From contig JAFECG010000026.1 of NCBI GenBank assembly GCA_018242215.1, positions 124,001-188,000 on the forward strand: DNA of 64,000 bases, in the 5' to 3' direction. This document shows positions 24,621 to 32,744 of this stretch, in pieces. The stretch is from Pseudomonadota bacterium (lineage in GTDB: Bacteria; Pseudomonadota; Alphaproteobacteria; Rhizobiales; Hyphomicrobiaceae). A program made the translations under genes and the position numbers. Each line of letters begins with the position of its first letter. The stretch's first letter is position 1. The notes beneath the pieces are model-generated. The model saw only the letters and a list, made by a program, of their open reading frames with translations. It was not told the DNA's origin and ran no database searches.

Positions 24621-25274
24621 TCAATGATATGTTTCACCTGTCGCGTCGTTGCCGGCGCTGACGGTTTTCGATTCCGGAGAATCTATCTGCCTCAGAAAAA
24701 TGCTCAGGATCAGGTAGAAGCCCATTGCAAAGAATTCCGCTTCCCAGGTTTGCATCACAGAGAACCAAAAGGTGCTTGACCAGAAATACTCATCAGTCGT
24801 CATCGGGCTGAGGTGCCGGAGGAGCCGCTGTTCGTTATTGCTCCAGCTTCCGAACACAACGTGTAGTGCGAAAAAGAGCAGAAACGTTCCGATGAACGCC
24901 AACGAAAGGGAATTGCAGTAAAGCCAACCGGTGAAGCTTTCTTGGAGCCGCAAATTGAAACGAAATGCGTAGGCCGGACGCCCATCGGATTCTCTGGAAT
25001 GTGCCGCGCCTCTCTGGCGGAGGACGGTTCCGAAAAGAATAAGGACCGTCAGCTGCAAAATGGCGGCCTGACAGTTGCTGAAGACGCCATCGAGGAAAGT
25101 CCCCGAGGCCAAAAACGAGGGATATGAAAGTGGGCTAAGGCCCGCTGCCGCGCGATCGCCGTTATAAGATATCAGCCCCGTAATGCTTTGCGCGGCGATT
25201 GCGCCCAGGAAAAGGACGCCAAAGGCGATCGACAACCCGTTGTCTCGCAAGACCGAATTGGGCGTGTGCGGCAT
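24621..25274 (-). CDS. DUF6766-like membrane protein
   Basis: A 217-residue protein with about four to five hydrophobic helices: NGLSIAFGVLFLGAIAAQSI near the N-terminus, AAILQLTVLILFGTVL, LSLAFIGTFLLFFALHVVFG and WEAEFFAMGFYLILSIFLRQ. The repeated pattern of a helix ending in LRQ after a W/E-rich segment, and the RDNGLSIAFG opening, fit the DUF6766 family. The two halves look like an internal duplication. Function is unknown. A near-match EcfG promoter (GGAAC-N17-CGTA, 25334-25309, minus strand) lies 35 bases upstream, so it may belong to the general stress response. Confidence 0.65.
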   Translation of the reverse strand: MPHTPNSVLRDNGLSIAFGVLFLGAIAAQSITGLISYNGDRAAAGLSPLSYPSFLASGTFLDGVFSNCQAAILQLTVLILFGTVLRQRGAAHSRESDGRPAYAFRFNLRLQESFTGWLYCNSLSLAFIGTFLLFFALHVVFGSWSNNEQRLLRHLSPMTTDEYFWSSTFWFSVMQTWEAEFFAMGFYLILSIFLRQIDSPESKTVSAGNDATGETYH

Positions 25275-25354
25275 TTCTGGATTCGCTTCTGAGATCCGTT
25301 TCGCGAGTTACGTTTATGCGCGGTCCCGCGTTCCGCGACCTAGTACGGGAGGTC

Positions 25355-25537
25355 TCAGGGGGTGGCCGGCGTCGCCTGCGTCTCGGACCAATAGGGATAT
25401 TCGGATATTCCCCAGCCGATCGCCACGAATGTGAGGAGGGTCATGAACAACGCCAAGTAGGTCGGCCGGTTGCGGCCGATCCGCAGCTTCCTTCCTTTTG
25501 GGGTGCGCCTGTCCGGGCGTCCGGACCTTCTTTTCAT
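25355..25537 (-). CDS. Small single-pass membrane protein, 60 residues
   Basis: A basic N-terminus (MKRRSGRPDRRTPKGRKLRI) precedes one helix (YLALFMTLLTFVAIGWGI) and a short polar tail. AGGAGG occurs upstream but somewhat distant (about 12 bases). It lies 80 bases ahead of the DUF6766 gene on the same strand and could be cotranscribed. The topology is sensible but no family is recognised. Confidence 0.5.
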   Translation of the reverse strand: MKRRSGRPDRRTPKGRKLRIGRNRPTYLALFMTLLTFVAIGWGISEYPYWSETQATPATP

Positions 25538-25625
25538 CGCAACAAACTCGCCTCCTGCTGCCGTGTTTTGCGAACCCGGAGGCCTCGCCGCGGTTTCACG
25601 CCATCTTGTAATATTTCCTCAGTGT

Positions 25626-25650
25626 GGAACCTTTCTCCGTCGTCGGCGTT
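25626..25650 (+). promoter_or_regulatory. EcfG-type promoter of the HD hydrolase
   Basis: GGAAC (25626-25630), 16 bases, CGTT (25647-25650): exact consensus. It falls inside the longest open frame of the gene, so the real start must be downstream. Confidence 0.75.
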
Positions 25651-25680
25651 TCAGCGCGCCGCAATGGGGACTGTCGTGTC

Positions 25681-26214
25681 GTGCTGAGTAACAAGTCACT
25701 TGTAGATCGCGCCCGTGCATTTGCGTTGACGGCTAACGGCGGGCGCCCACGCGAATGCAACGGAATTATCTGTGCAGGGCACCTGGATGCCGTGGCGCTT
25801 CTTCTCGAGCGCAGCGGAATTTCCAGCCCGGAGATCGTCGCCGCAGCATATCTTCACGATATCGTGCAGGATACGCCGACGACATACGATGACATCATCA
25901 AAACGTTCGGAACCGACATCTGCCAATTGGTCTATTGGTTGACTGATGATGAGAATGAAAACCGGAAAATGCGATCACTACTTTCGGCATGGCGACTGGC
26001 GCGCGCACCCTGGAACGCCAAGTTGATCAAACTTGCCGACATCATCGACACGAGCTCGTCGATCCGCGAGGGCGATGACGCCGATTTCGCAAAACTCGTT
26101 CTGGACGAAAATCGTCAGATCCTGCGCCTGATGGCCGAAGCCGAGGGCGCCAAACTCATGCACATCAAGCTTTTCCAACAAGCTGTGGCACTTACGGACA
26201 CCGCGCAGCGCTAG
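25681..26214 (+). CDS. HD-domain phosphohydrolase, RelA/SpoT-hydrolase (MESH1)-like
   Basis: A 177-residue single-domain HD protein. It shows RARAFALTANGGRPRECNG, a His in AGHLDAVALLLE, the metal motif AAYLHDIVQDT (HD followed by D/E-x-T), and WNAKLIKLADIIDTSSSI (N-x-K-LADxxD), which together fit the (p)ppGpp hydrolase domain of SpoT and its small relatives. It would hydrolyse (p)ppGpp or a similar nucleotide, with Mn2+ bound by the HD residues. The start is set at the GTG at 25681 because the EcfG promoter at 25626-25650 would initiate transcription at about 25657; an upstream GTG at 25624 would lie before that. Confidence 0.75.
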   Translation: MLSNKSLVDRARAFALTANGGRPRECNGIICAGHLDAVALLLERSGISSPEIVAAAYLHDIVQDTPTTYDDIIKTFGTDICQLVYWLTDDENENRKMRSLLSAWRLARAPWNAKLIKLADIIDTSSSIREGDDADFAKLVLDENRQILRLMAEAEGAKLMHIKLFQQAVALTDTAQR

Positions 26215-26391
26215 CCGGTCCGACAGTTTCGAACGTTCGTTCGGCGGGGAATCTCGAGCGCAGCTCGGCGGCCACGCGTGTCGCGCTAAAGGTGAACGCT
26301 TTTACATTTCGTCGCTGCAACTTTCCGAGTCTCGTGCCGTTGCCATTGCAGCTCGGTGTTTGGGCCGAAACAGCAACGTAAAGGAAAGAAG

Positions 26392-26751
26392 ATGAGGAAA
26401 CACATCGGAGCGTTGGCGGCAGTGGCCGCGGCGTTGTCGTTTGCGGTCATGGTTCCGACCGCCGACGCGCGCTTCGGCGGCGGCCATATGGCCGGAGGAC
26501 ACATGGGTGGCGGTCATTTCGGTGGCGGCCATTTCGGCGGAGGCCACATGGGCCATATGGGTGGTCATTTCGCCGGCCATTACGGTGGTTATCACGGGCA
26601 CGGAGGTCGCGGCCATTGGCGCGGCGGCGGATGGTATGGCTATGGCTGGGGACCGGGTATTTACTTCGGCGATCCATACTATGACGACTACTACGACGAT
26701 TATTACGATTACTGCTATTGGCGGCATGGCCGCCGGTATTGTCGTTATTGA
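26392..26751 (+). CDS. Secreted Gly/His/Tyr-rich protein
   Basis: A 119-residue protein with signal peptide (MRKHIGALAAVAAALSFAVM, cleavage near TADA) and then tandem GGGH-type units (GGGHMAGGHMGGGHFGGGHF) with at least 15 histidines. An acidic Tyr/Asp stretch (DPYYDDYYDDYYDY) and CYWRHGRRYCRY follow, with two cysteines. The histidine clusters suggest metal binding, but this is inference. AAAGGA lies six bases before the ATG. A near-match EcfG promoter (GCAAC-N16-CGTT, 26317-26341) is upstream and a terminator follows. Confidence 0.7.
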   Translation: MRKHIGALAAVAAALSFAVMVPTADARFGGGHMAGGHMGGGHFGGGHFGGGHMGHMGGHFAGHYGGYHGHGGRGHWRGGGWYGYGWGPGIYFGDPYYDDYYDDYYDYCYWRHGRRYCRY

Positions 26752-26762
26752 GGAAGCCGCGT

Positions 26763-26797
26763 GAGCCTCGGGAGAAATCTCGGGGCTCTTCGTTTTT
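26763..26797 (+). terminator. Terminator after the Gly/His-rich gene
   Basis: GAGCC (26763-26767) and GGCTC (26784-26788) enclose an inner GAGA/TCTC pairing, with TTCGTTTTT after the stem. Confidence 0.6.
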
Positions 26798-26803
26798 GCA
26801 CTT

Positions 26804-28138
26804 CTAGGCGAGATCTTGAATTTTGGTTTCCGGCGAAGCTTCTTTTCGATTGTGCGCCATTTCACGCCGACGATCGACCCAATCCATGAGGGGCGTCGAT
26901 GCAGCGCCATGGAGGATAACCGACATCAACACCACTAGGCACGCGACGGCCGCGATTCGAGGCGCGTCGTGGAATTGCGCGCGGTTCATCGCAAACGCGA
27001 GGTAATAAAATGTGCCGAGGCCGCGAATTCCAAAAAAGGCGATGATCCAGCGCGCGGCGACGGGAATTCGATCACCAATAAGGCTTATTCCGGCGGCCGC
27101 CGTGCGCAACAGCAACAGAATTATGATGGCCGCCATGATATCTATTCCCGTCAGCGGCTGGAGAAGGCCCGTCCCAATGCCCATTCCGAATATGATCAGC
27201 ACCGCCACCATCAGGATGCGCTCGACCTGCTCGGAAAATTCGGCCATCGCGCCGTGGAAATCGCTCGTGCGATCGGTGGATCGTAGCGTCACTGCCGAGA
27301 TGAAGACGGCAATGAAACCATTGCCATGCAGAAGCTGGGCAGCGCCGTAACAGATAGAAGCAACGCCTAGCGCCACCAATCCGTCTCCTGTTCGCGAGAG
27401 CTTCAGTCGTGGGATCTTGAAAGTCAGCCACCCGAACAGACGGCCACTGACGAAGCCCACCGCTGCGCCGCAGAGAAGACCCCAAAGTACGTCATCGAGC
27501 AGCCAAGTCCACCAGACTGAGGTCCCTTGCCTGAAGACCAAGTCAATGGCCAGAAGAACGAACGGAAATGCCAATCCATCATTAAGACCGGCTTCCGCCG
27601 TCAGGTGAAAGCGGACCTCACCCCCGTCCGGCTCATTGGGCGGGTTCTCCTGTACGTCCGCGGCGAGAACGGGATCGGTTGGAGCTAATGCCGCTCCAAG
27701 GAGCAGCGCGGTTGAAAGGGGAAGAGCAAGCATAACGTGTCCGACGATGGTGATCATCCCGATCGTCAGCGGCATGGCGATGGCGAGCAGCCTCCAGACG
27801 GTTTGCCACTTTCGCCAGGAAAATGGCCGTTCGATCCGCAGCCCCGCGCCCATCAACGCTACAATTATAATGATCTCGCTGACGTGCTCCAGGTTACCGA
27901 GATCGAAATTGTGAGATCTCCAGGTGCTCGGTGGAAAAAGGAGAGCAAGTCCATATCCACCCGCGACTGCGACGATCGGGAGGGAAAGCGGTAGTTTGCG
28001 CAGCACGAGCGGAAGCCAAGCGGTTAGAATGATCAAAAAGCCGCCGGCGATTGCTAAAACTGAGGGAACATCAAGGTTATGCACCTCATTCCAATTTCTA
28101 AATCCGCTTGTTTGTTCCGCTACGCGATGATCGGACAA
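26804..28138 (-). CDS. CPA1-type Na+/H+ antiporter (NhaP-like)
   Basis: A 444-residue membrane protein with about twelve helices. The ion-binding region is clear: LLLGAALAPTDPVLAADVQ (TM4-like) and LTAEAGLNDGLAFPFVLLA (TM5-like, with the ND pair of electroneutral CPA1 exchangers). A later ISLIGDRIPVAARWIIAFFG carries the conserved Arg region. It should exchange Na+ or K+ for protons across the inner membrane. The C-terminus is short and lacks a regulatory TrkA domain. It is convergent with the Gly/His-rich gene. Confidence 0.88.
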   Translation of the reverse strand: MSDHRVAEQTSGFRNWNEVHNLDVPSVLAIAGGFLIILTAWLPLVLRKLPLSLPIVAVAGGYGLALLFPPSTWRSHNFDLGNLEHVSEIIIIVALMGAGLRIERPFSWRKWQTVWRLLAIAMPLTIGMITIVGHVMLALPLSTALLLGAALAPTDPVLAADVQENPPNEPDGGEVRFHLTAEAGLNDGLAFPFVLLAIDLVFRQGTSVWWTWLLDDVLWGLLCGAAVGFVSGRLFGWLTFKIPRLKLSRTGDGLVALGVASICYGAAQLLHGNGFIAVFISAVTLRSTDRTSDFHGAMAEFSEQVERILMVAVLIIFGMGIGTGLLQPLTGIDIMAAIIILLLLRTAAAGISLIGDRIPVAARWIIAFFGIRGLGTFYYLAFAMNRAQFHDAPRIAAVACLVVLMSVILHGAASTPLMDWVDRRREMAHNRKEASPETKIQDLA

Positions 28139-28490
28139 GGTGCATTGGAAGTTCGTTTTAGATTTAAAAAGGCAGGGCTGGAATTTAGCTCAATTCAAAT
28201 ACGACCGGGCTCACCAGATGGGCCGGGATGTGTCGGAGGTCATACACAAGCGAAGCAGTTTTATTGCGCCGCCTGAGAGCGGCGAGACTGGAGACATGAA
28301 CTTGAGCGTCTCGATCGTGATCCATTCGCCAGCGCATCGGTGACCGTTCTCGTGATCGCCGCCGCCTTCTTCCGCATCGACCGGAGCATGTCTCATCCTG
28401 CCCAATCGCGTTTCCGGAATTGTGAGCCGTGAATTTCGGTGCTTGATGAGGTCACAATCGGCGGTTTGGCAACGAATTTCCTCGGTCTTA
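28139..28490. other. Intergenic region, no gene supported
   Basis: About 350 bases between the antiporter start and the proline-rich protein stop. Several overlapping frames cross it on both strands, none with a ribosome site and a plausible product. The antiporter promoter is presumably near 28140-28200. Confidence 0.4.
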
Positions 28491-28682
28491 TCATGGCGCC
28501 GGCGGGTGAGGTTTCGGCTCTCCGGGTTCGTCGATTGGGATAGGCGAAGGTTGGGGAGGTTTGTCGGGTTCGGGAGGCAAGGGCGGTAGCTCGCCCGGCT
28601 CCTGTGTCGGGAAGGGGATGGTCGGAGGGTCGTTGCCGCTTTGCATGATCCTGTAAGCGGCGGCGTCCGGTCTGAGTTCCAT
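28491..28682 (-). CDS. Proline-rich small protein
   Basis: A 63-residue chain dominated by Pro, Glu and Asp, such as GELPPLPPEPDKPPQPSPIP and PGEPKPHPPAP. There is no signal peptide or membrane segment. Similar short proline-rich proteins are common in rhizobial relatives and are of unknown function. A GGAAC-N16-CGTC element (28720-28696, minus) is one base from the EcfG consensus; its expected start point (about 28689) leaves almost no leader for the ATG at 28682, so the ATG at 28646 may be the true start. Confidence 0.55.
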   Translation of the reverse strand: MELRPDAAAYRIMQSGNDPPTIPFPTQEPGELPPLPPEPDKPPQPSPIPIDEPGEPKPHPPAP

Positions 28683-28816
28683 CGCGACGAGCTTTGACGG
28701 CTATTCTCCAGCCCCGTTCCCAGCTTCACAATTCGTCCGTCCGCAGATCGCCACTCAACCCGCTCCCGGAACTTCACCACTCCGGAGAGGTTTGCCTCTC
28801 GATGTGACGCGGGAGT

Positions 28817-29452
28817 ATGCATTTGGAAAACGATCGCCTGGCCCGGGATTCCGAGCAACATACGAACTGTAGTCGCCGATTGTTTATGGCAGGAACAGCT
28901 GTTGCTGCTTCAATGCCTTTTGTTCCCCGGGCGAGCGGTGCAACGGCCATGCATAAAATGCCTCCAGGTATTGATGAACCGGAGGCGGTGACGCTCAACA
29001 TCAATAAAAAGGATTACCGACTGGCAGTCGATGCGCGGACGACGTTGCTCGATGCCGTTCGCGATCATGCAGGTCTGACAGGCACGAAGAAGGGATGTGA
29101 TCACGGCCAATGCGGCGCCTGCACGGTCCATGTCGAGGGACGTCGCATTCTCTCCTGCATGATGCTCGCGGTCATGGCCGAAGGGCAGAAAATCACAACG
29201 ATAGAAGGCCTCGCCGGCAACACCGGAGCGCTGCATCCGGTTCAACAGGCCTTCATCGATAACGATGCGTTTCAATGCGGGTACTGCACGCCGGGACAGA
29301 TCATGTCGGCGGTGGCGTGCATCGCGGAGGGGCATGCCAAGAGCGACGATGATATCCGGGAATACATGAGTGGCAATCTCTGCCGCTGTGCGGCCTATCC
29401 GAATATCGTTGCCGCCGTGAAACAAGCCAAGACCGAGATGGAACGGACCTGA
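28817..29452 (+). CDS. paoA: Periplasmic aldehyde oxidoreductase, [2Fe-2S] subunit
   Basis: A 211-residue iron-sulphur subunit of the xanthine oxidase family. A Tat signal ([15 protein letters not shown]) is at about 18-32. Plant-type [2Fe-2S] Cys motif [12 protein letters not shown] with a later LSC, and the second cluster [10 protein letters not shown] ... CRCAAY, are complete. PaoABC in E. coli is a periplasmic molybdenum-cytosine-dinucleotide enzyme that oxidises aromatic aldehydes to acids. First gene of paoABC; its TGA overlaps the paoB ATG by one base. A near-match EcfG promoter (GGAAC-N16-GGTT, 28768-28792) lies 24 bases upstream. Confidence 0.9.
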   Translation: MHLENDRLARDSEQHTNCSRRLFMAGTAVAASMPFVPRASGATAMHKMPPGIDEPEAVTLNINKKDYRLAVDARTTLLDAVRDHAGLTGTKKGCDHGQCGACTVHVEGRRILSCMMLAVMAEGQKITTIEGLAGNTGALHPVQQAFIDNDAFQCGYCTPGQIMSAVACIAEGHAKSDDDIREYMSGNLCRCAAYPNIVAAVKQAKTEMERT

Positions 29453-30450
29453 TGCAGCCTTTTTCTTTTCGTCGGGCAAACGATCCCATTGAGGCGGTCG
29501 ACGCGGCCGCTTTCCAGGGCGCCAGTTCGCAGTTCATAGCCGGCGGCACGAATATGCTCGACTATATGAAGCTGAATGTACTGCGGCCCGATCGGCTTGT
29601 TGATGTCAACGCGCTTGCGCAGGGCGTGCACGGGCAGATCGAGATTAACGACAAGGGCCTCCGGCTCGGTGCGCTTGTTCGCATGGCGGAGGCGCAGGAG
29701 CATCCGGCGATCAAGCGAGACTACCCCGTCATCGCGGAAAGTCTGATGCTGGCGGCCAGCCAGCAGATCCGCAACATGGCGAGTCTCGGCGGCAATATTC
29801 TGCAGAAGACGCGCTGCGAATATTTCCGGGAAATTTCGTGGTCATGCAACAAACGCAATCCAGGCGCCGGTTGCGCGGCCTTCGACGGCATGAACCGCGA
29901 GCACGCGATCCTCGGCGGCGGACCCGCCTGCATTGCGACCTATCACGGGGATTTTGCCCAAGCTCTCATCGCGCTCGACGCAACGGTGGAGACCCTGGGG
30001 CGCCGGGGCCGACGAAAAATCCCATTCGCCGAACTTCATCGGTTGCCCGGCGAAACGCCGAATATCGAAACGACGCTCGACCAAGACGAACTCATCACGT
30101 TTATTGCCGTTCCGGCGGGACCGCATACGCGCCGCTCGCGCTATCTTAAGATCCGAGATCGCCAGTCATATCAGTTCGCGCTCGCGTCCGTTGCCGTCGG
30201 ATTGGATCTCGCGGGCGATACGGTGCGGGATGCACGCCTTGCACTTGGCGGAGTTGCGACGGTGCCTTGGCGCGCCCGCGATGCCGAGCAGAGCTTGCGG
30301 GGTAAAGTCCTCGACGAAAAAGCGGCGCAGACGGCCGCCGACATCGCGTTCGCCGATGCCAAGCCGCGCCCGCACAATGCTTTCAAAATTCCACTCGGGA
30401 AGGCGACGGTCGTCCGCGCGCTGCTCGAAGCGAAAGACATGAGGGTCTGA
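29452..30450 (+). CDS. paoB: Aldehyde oxidoreductase, FAD subunit
   Basis: A 332-residue FAD-binding subunit. FIAGGTNMLDYMKL near the N-terminus and RNMASLGGNILQKTRC bind FAD. The segment CEYFREISWSCNKRNPGAGC supplies the Cys residues of the extra [4Fe-4S] cluster that marks PaoB and 4-hydroxybenzoyl-CoA reductase beta subunits. It has no signal of its own; the folded complex is expected to leave with PaoA by the Tat route. It ends one base before paoC. Confidence 0.9.
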   Translation: MQPFSFRRANDPIEAVDAAAFQGASSQFIAGGTNMLDYMKLNVLRPDRLVDVNALAQGVHGQIEINDKGLRLGALVRMAEAQEHPAIKRDYPVIAESLMLAASQQIRNMASLGGNILQKTRCEYFREISWSCNKRNPGAGCAAFDGMNREHAILGGGPACIATYHGDFAQALIALDATVETLGRRGRRKIPFAELHRLPGETPNIETTLDQDELITFIAVPAGPHTRRSRYLKIRDRQSYQFALASVAVGLDLAGDTVRDARLALGGVATVPWRARDAEQSLRGKVLDEKAAQTAADIAFADAKPRPHNAFKIPLGKATVVRALLEAKDMRV

Positions 30451-30451
30451 G

Positions 30452-32734
30452 ATGCCAGTTGCCGCACCGCCGCCCCGGAAAAATCAAGGTCAACCTGCGG
30501 CGCGCATCGATGGGCGATTGAAAGTTACCGGCGAAGCGCCCTATTCGGCAGACATCTCGCTCAACAATCTCGCGTTCGGCGTTCTCGTCACGAGTCCGAT
30601 CTCGCGCGGCACTGTCACCGACATCGACCTGTCTCATGCCAAGGCTGCTCCGGGCGTCCTCGATGTCATCAGCTACGGAGATATGACTGGGGTAAAAGCG
30701 CCCGCTTATGGCAACTCCACCTCTACGTCGCTCGCTCCTCTGCGTGAAAAGAGCATCATGCACGATGGGCAAATCATGGCACTTGTCGTCGGCGATACGT
30801 TCGAGGCGGCGTCGCGGGGCGCGGAGCTTGTTCGCGCGAGTTATTCCGAAAAACCGGCGAGCGCGACGATCGAATCTGAGGGAACGGAGACGATATCCGC
30901 CGCCGGCGCCAGTCCGATGTATCCAGAAGATCCGAAGGCGGGCGATTTCGAGACGGCTTTCGCTGGTGCGCCAGTTAAAGTCGACGCCGAGTACGCGACC
31001 GCATCTGAAACGCATAATCCGATCGAGCTCTTTTCGACAACGTGCGTTTGGAGGGATGACCAACTCACGGTTTATGAGCCGACACAGAACGTTTATGGAT
31101 TCAAAGCCGCCATTGCCAAGCAATTGCAGATTGATCTCGAGAAGGTTCGGGTCGTGAGCCCTTACGTTGGCGGCGGGTTCGGCTCCAAGGGGCCGATGAC
31201 GCCACGGACCGCGATTGTTGCCGTTGCGGCTCGGCGCCTCAATCGGCCCGTTCGATGCGTTGTCAATCGGATGCAGGGCTTCACGACGGCGACGTATCGT
31301 GCGGAGACGCGCCATCGGATTCGGCTCGGTGCGACGCACGACGGTAAATTCGCGGCATTCAGCCATGAAGGCAAAGAGTTGACATCGCGCATCGACAACT
31401 ACGTCGTGGGCGGCGTCGATACAACGACACGAATGTATGATTACGGGGCGGTGAGCAGCAAAGTGCAGCTCGTCAAAGCGGATCGGCAGACGCCCGGTTA
31501 TATGCGTTCGCCTCCCGAGACGCCTTATATGTTTCCGCTCGAAAGCGCGATCGACGAGCTGGCCTATCAGCTCGATATGGATCCGGTCGAGTTGCGGCGA
31601 TTGAATGATACAAAAACTGATCCGGTATCCGGCAAGCCATTCACGAGCCGGTCGCTCGTGGCCTGCTACGACGAAGCATCGAAAGCGTTCGGATGGTCGA
31701 GGCGAAATCCGAAACCTGGTTCGACGCGCGATGGCGACTGGCTCATTGGGTGGGGATGCGCGACCGCCGTCTATCCGACCCACGTCGGAGCAGCCGCTGC
31801 GCGTGTGCGCCTTTCTGCCGACGGTACGGTCGTCGTGCAGAGCGCGTCGCACGAAATCGGCACCGGCGTCCGAACCGTCGCGGCGCAGATGGCAGCGGAG
31901 CGCCTGGGCGTGGACCTTGAGGCCGTGAAGTCGGAGATGGGCGATACCGAATTTCCCCCGGCGCCCGTGTCGGGAGGTTCCAACAGCACGGCCAGCGTCT
32001 GCTCGACCGTTTTGAAGGCGTGCGACGGCATCCGGGCCAAGCTCTTCGAAGCGGCCGTCAAATCCAATGCCGGCCCTCTTGCGGGCAAAAAGGTCACGGA
32101 TCTCAACTTGAAAAATGGCGCGGTCGCTGCGTCGGACGGTGCCTCGCAGAAGCTCAAAGACGTGTTCAAGGCACTTGGTGCGGGAATGATCGAAGAGTAC
32201 GCCGAATTCATTCCGGACGGAGCGCCGCCTAATGCGGTGCAGGCACTCTACGATGGCAAGAGCACGCTTGTCGGTGGATCGAAGGGGAAGAAACTGATGT
32301 ATGCGTTCGGCGCCGAGTTCGTCGAGGTGCGCGTCAACGTGCGCACGCGCGAGATCAGAGTGCCGCGCATGGTCGGTGCCTTTGCTGCGGGCCGGATCAT
32401 GAACACGCGCACGGCCCGCAGCCAGCTCATGGGCGGGATGATTTGGGGAATGAGTTCCGCTCTTCTCGAAGAAACGCAAGTCGATAGTCGGAACGCTCGC
32501 TACGTTAATCGTGATCTCCAGGACTATCTCGTTCCGGTCAATGCCGATTTGCGAGACGTCGACGTGATACTGCTTTCCGAGGTCGACGATGAGGTGAACC
32601 CGGCCGGCGTCAAGGGGCTGGGCGAGCTTGGCAATGTCGGAACGAATGCAGCGGTTGCCAATGCGGTCTATCACGCAACCGGAAAAAGGGTCCGGCATCT
32701 TCCGATCCGATTGGAAGATTTGCTGGAGGCGTAA
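30452..32734 (+). CDS. paoC: Aldehyde oxidoreductase, molybdenum cofactor subunit
   Basis: A 760-residue catalytic subunit. N-terminal domain: ARIDGRLKVTGEAPYSADI. Molybdopterin-binding motifs include YVGGGFGSKG (near 240), GYMRSPPETP (near 350), and the catalytic Glu in GVKGLGELGNVGTNAAV close to the C-terminus. It oxidises an aldehyde to an acid, passing electrons via the Fe-S clusters of PaoA to FAD in PaoB. The cofactor-insertion chaperone gene paoD, which follows paoC in E. coli, is not present here; the next gene is convergent. Confidence 0.9.
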   Translation: MPVAAPPPRKNQGQPAARIDGRLKVTGEAPYSADISLNNLAFGVLVTSPISRGTVTDIDLSHAKAAPGVLDVISYGDMTGVKAPAYGNSTSTSLAPLREKSIMHDGQIMALVVGDTFEAASRGAELVRASYSEKPASATIESEGTETISAAGASPMYPEDPKAGDFETAFAGAPVKVDAEYATASETHNPIELFSTTCVWRDDQLTVYEPTQNVYGFKAAIAKQLQIDLEKVRVVSPYVGGGFGSKGPMTPRTAIVAVAARRLNRPVRCVVNRMQGFTTATYRAETRHRIRLGATHDGKFAAFSHEGKELTSRIDNYVVGGVDTTTRMYDYGAVSSKVQLVKADRQTPGYMRSPPETPYMFPLESAIDELAYQLDMDPVELRRLNDTKTDPVSGKPFTSRSLVACYDEASKAFGWSRRNPKPGSTRDGDWLIGWGCATAVYPTHVGAAAARVRLSADGTVVVQSASHEIGTGVRTVAAQMAAERLGVDLEAVKSEMGDTEFPPAPVSGGSNSTASVCSTVLKACDGIRAKLFEAAVKSNAGPLAGKKVTDLNLKNGAVAASDGASQKLKDVFKALGAGMIEEYAEFIPDGAPPNAVQALYDGKSTLVGGSKGKKLMYAFGAEFVEVRVNVRTREIRVPRMVGAFAAGRIMNTRTARSQLMGGMIWGMSSALLEETQVDSRNARYVNRDLQDYLVPVNADLRDVDVILLSEVDDEVNPAGVKGLGELGNVGTNAAVANAVYHATGKRVRHLPIRLEDLLEA

Positions 32735-32744
32735 GCGAGGCCGA

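Noticed and set aside
26302-26910. Minus-strand frame over the Gly/His-rich gene
   Set aside because: Simple antisense reading of a repetitive gene; low-complexity Val/Ile/Ala product.
28211-28861. Minus-strand frame of 216 codons
   Set aside because: Overlaps the proline-rich gene in another frame and the paoA start; no ribosome site and a random-looking composition.
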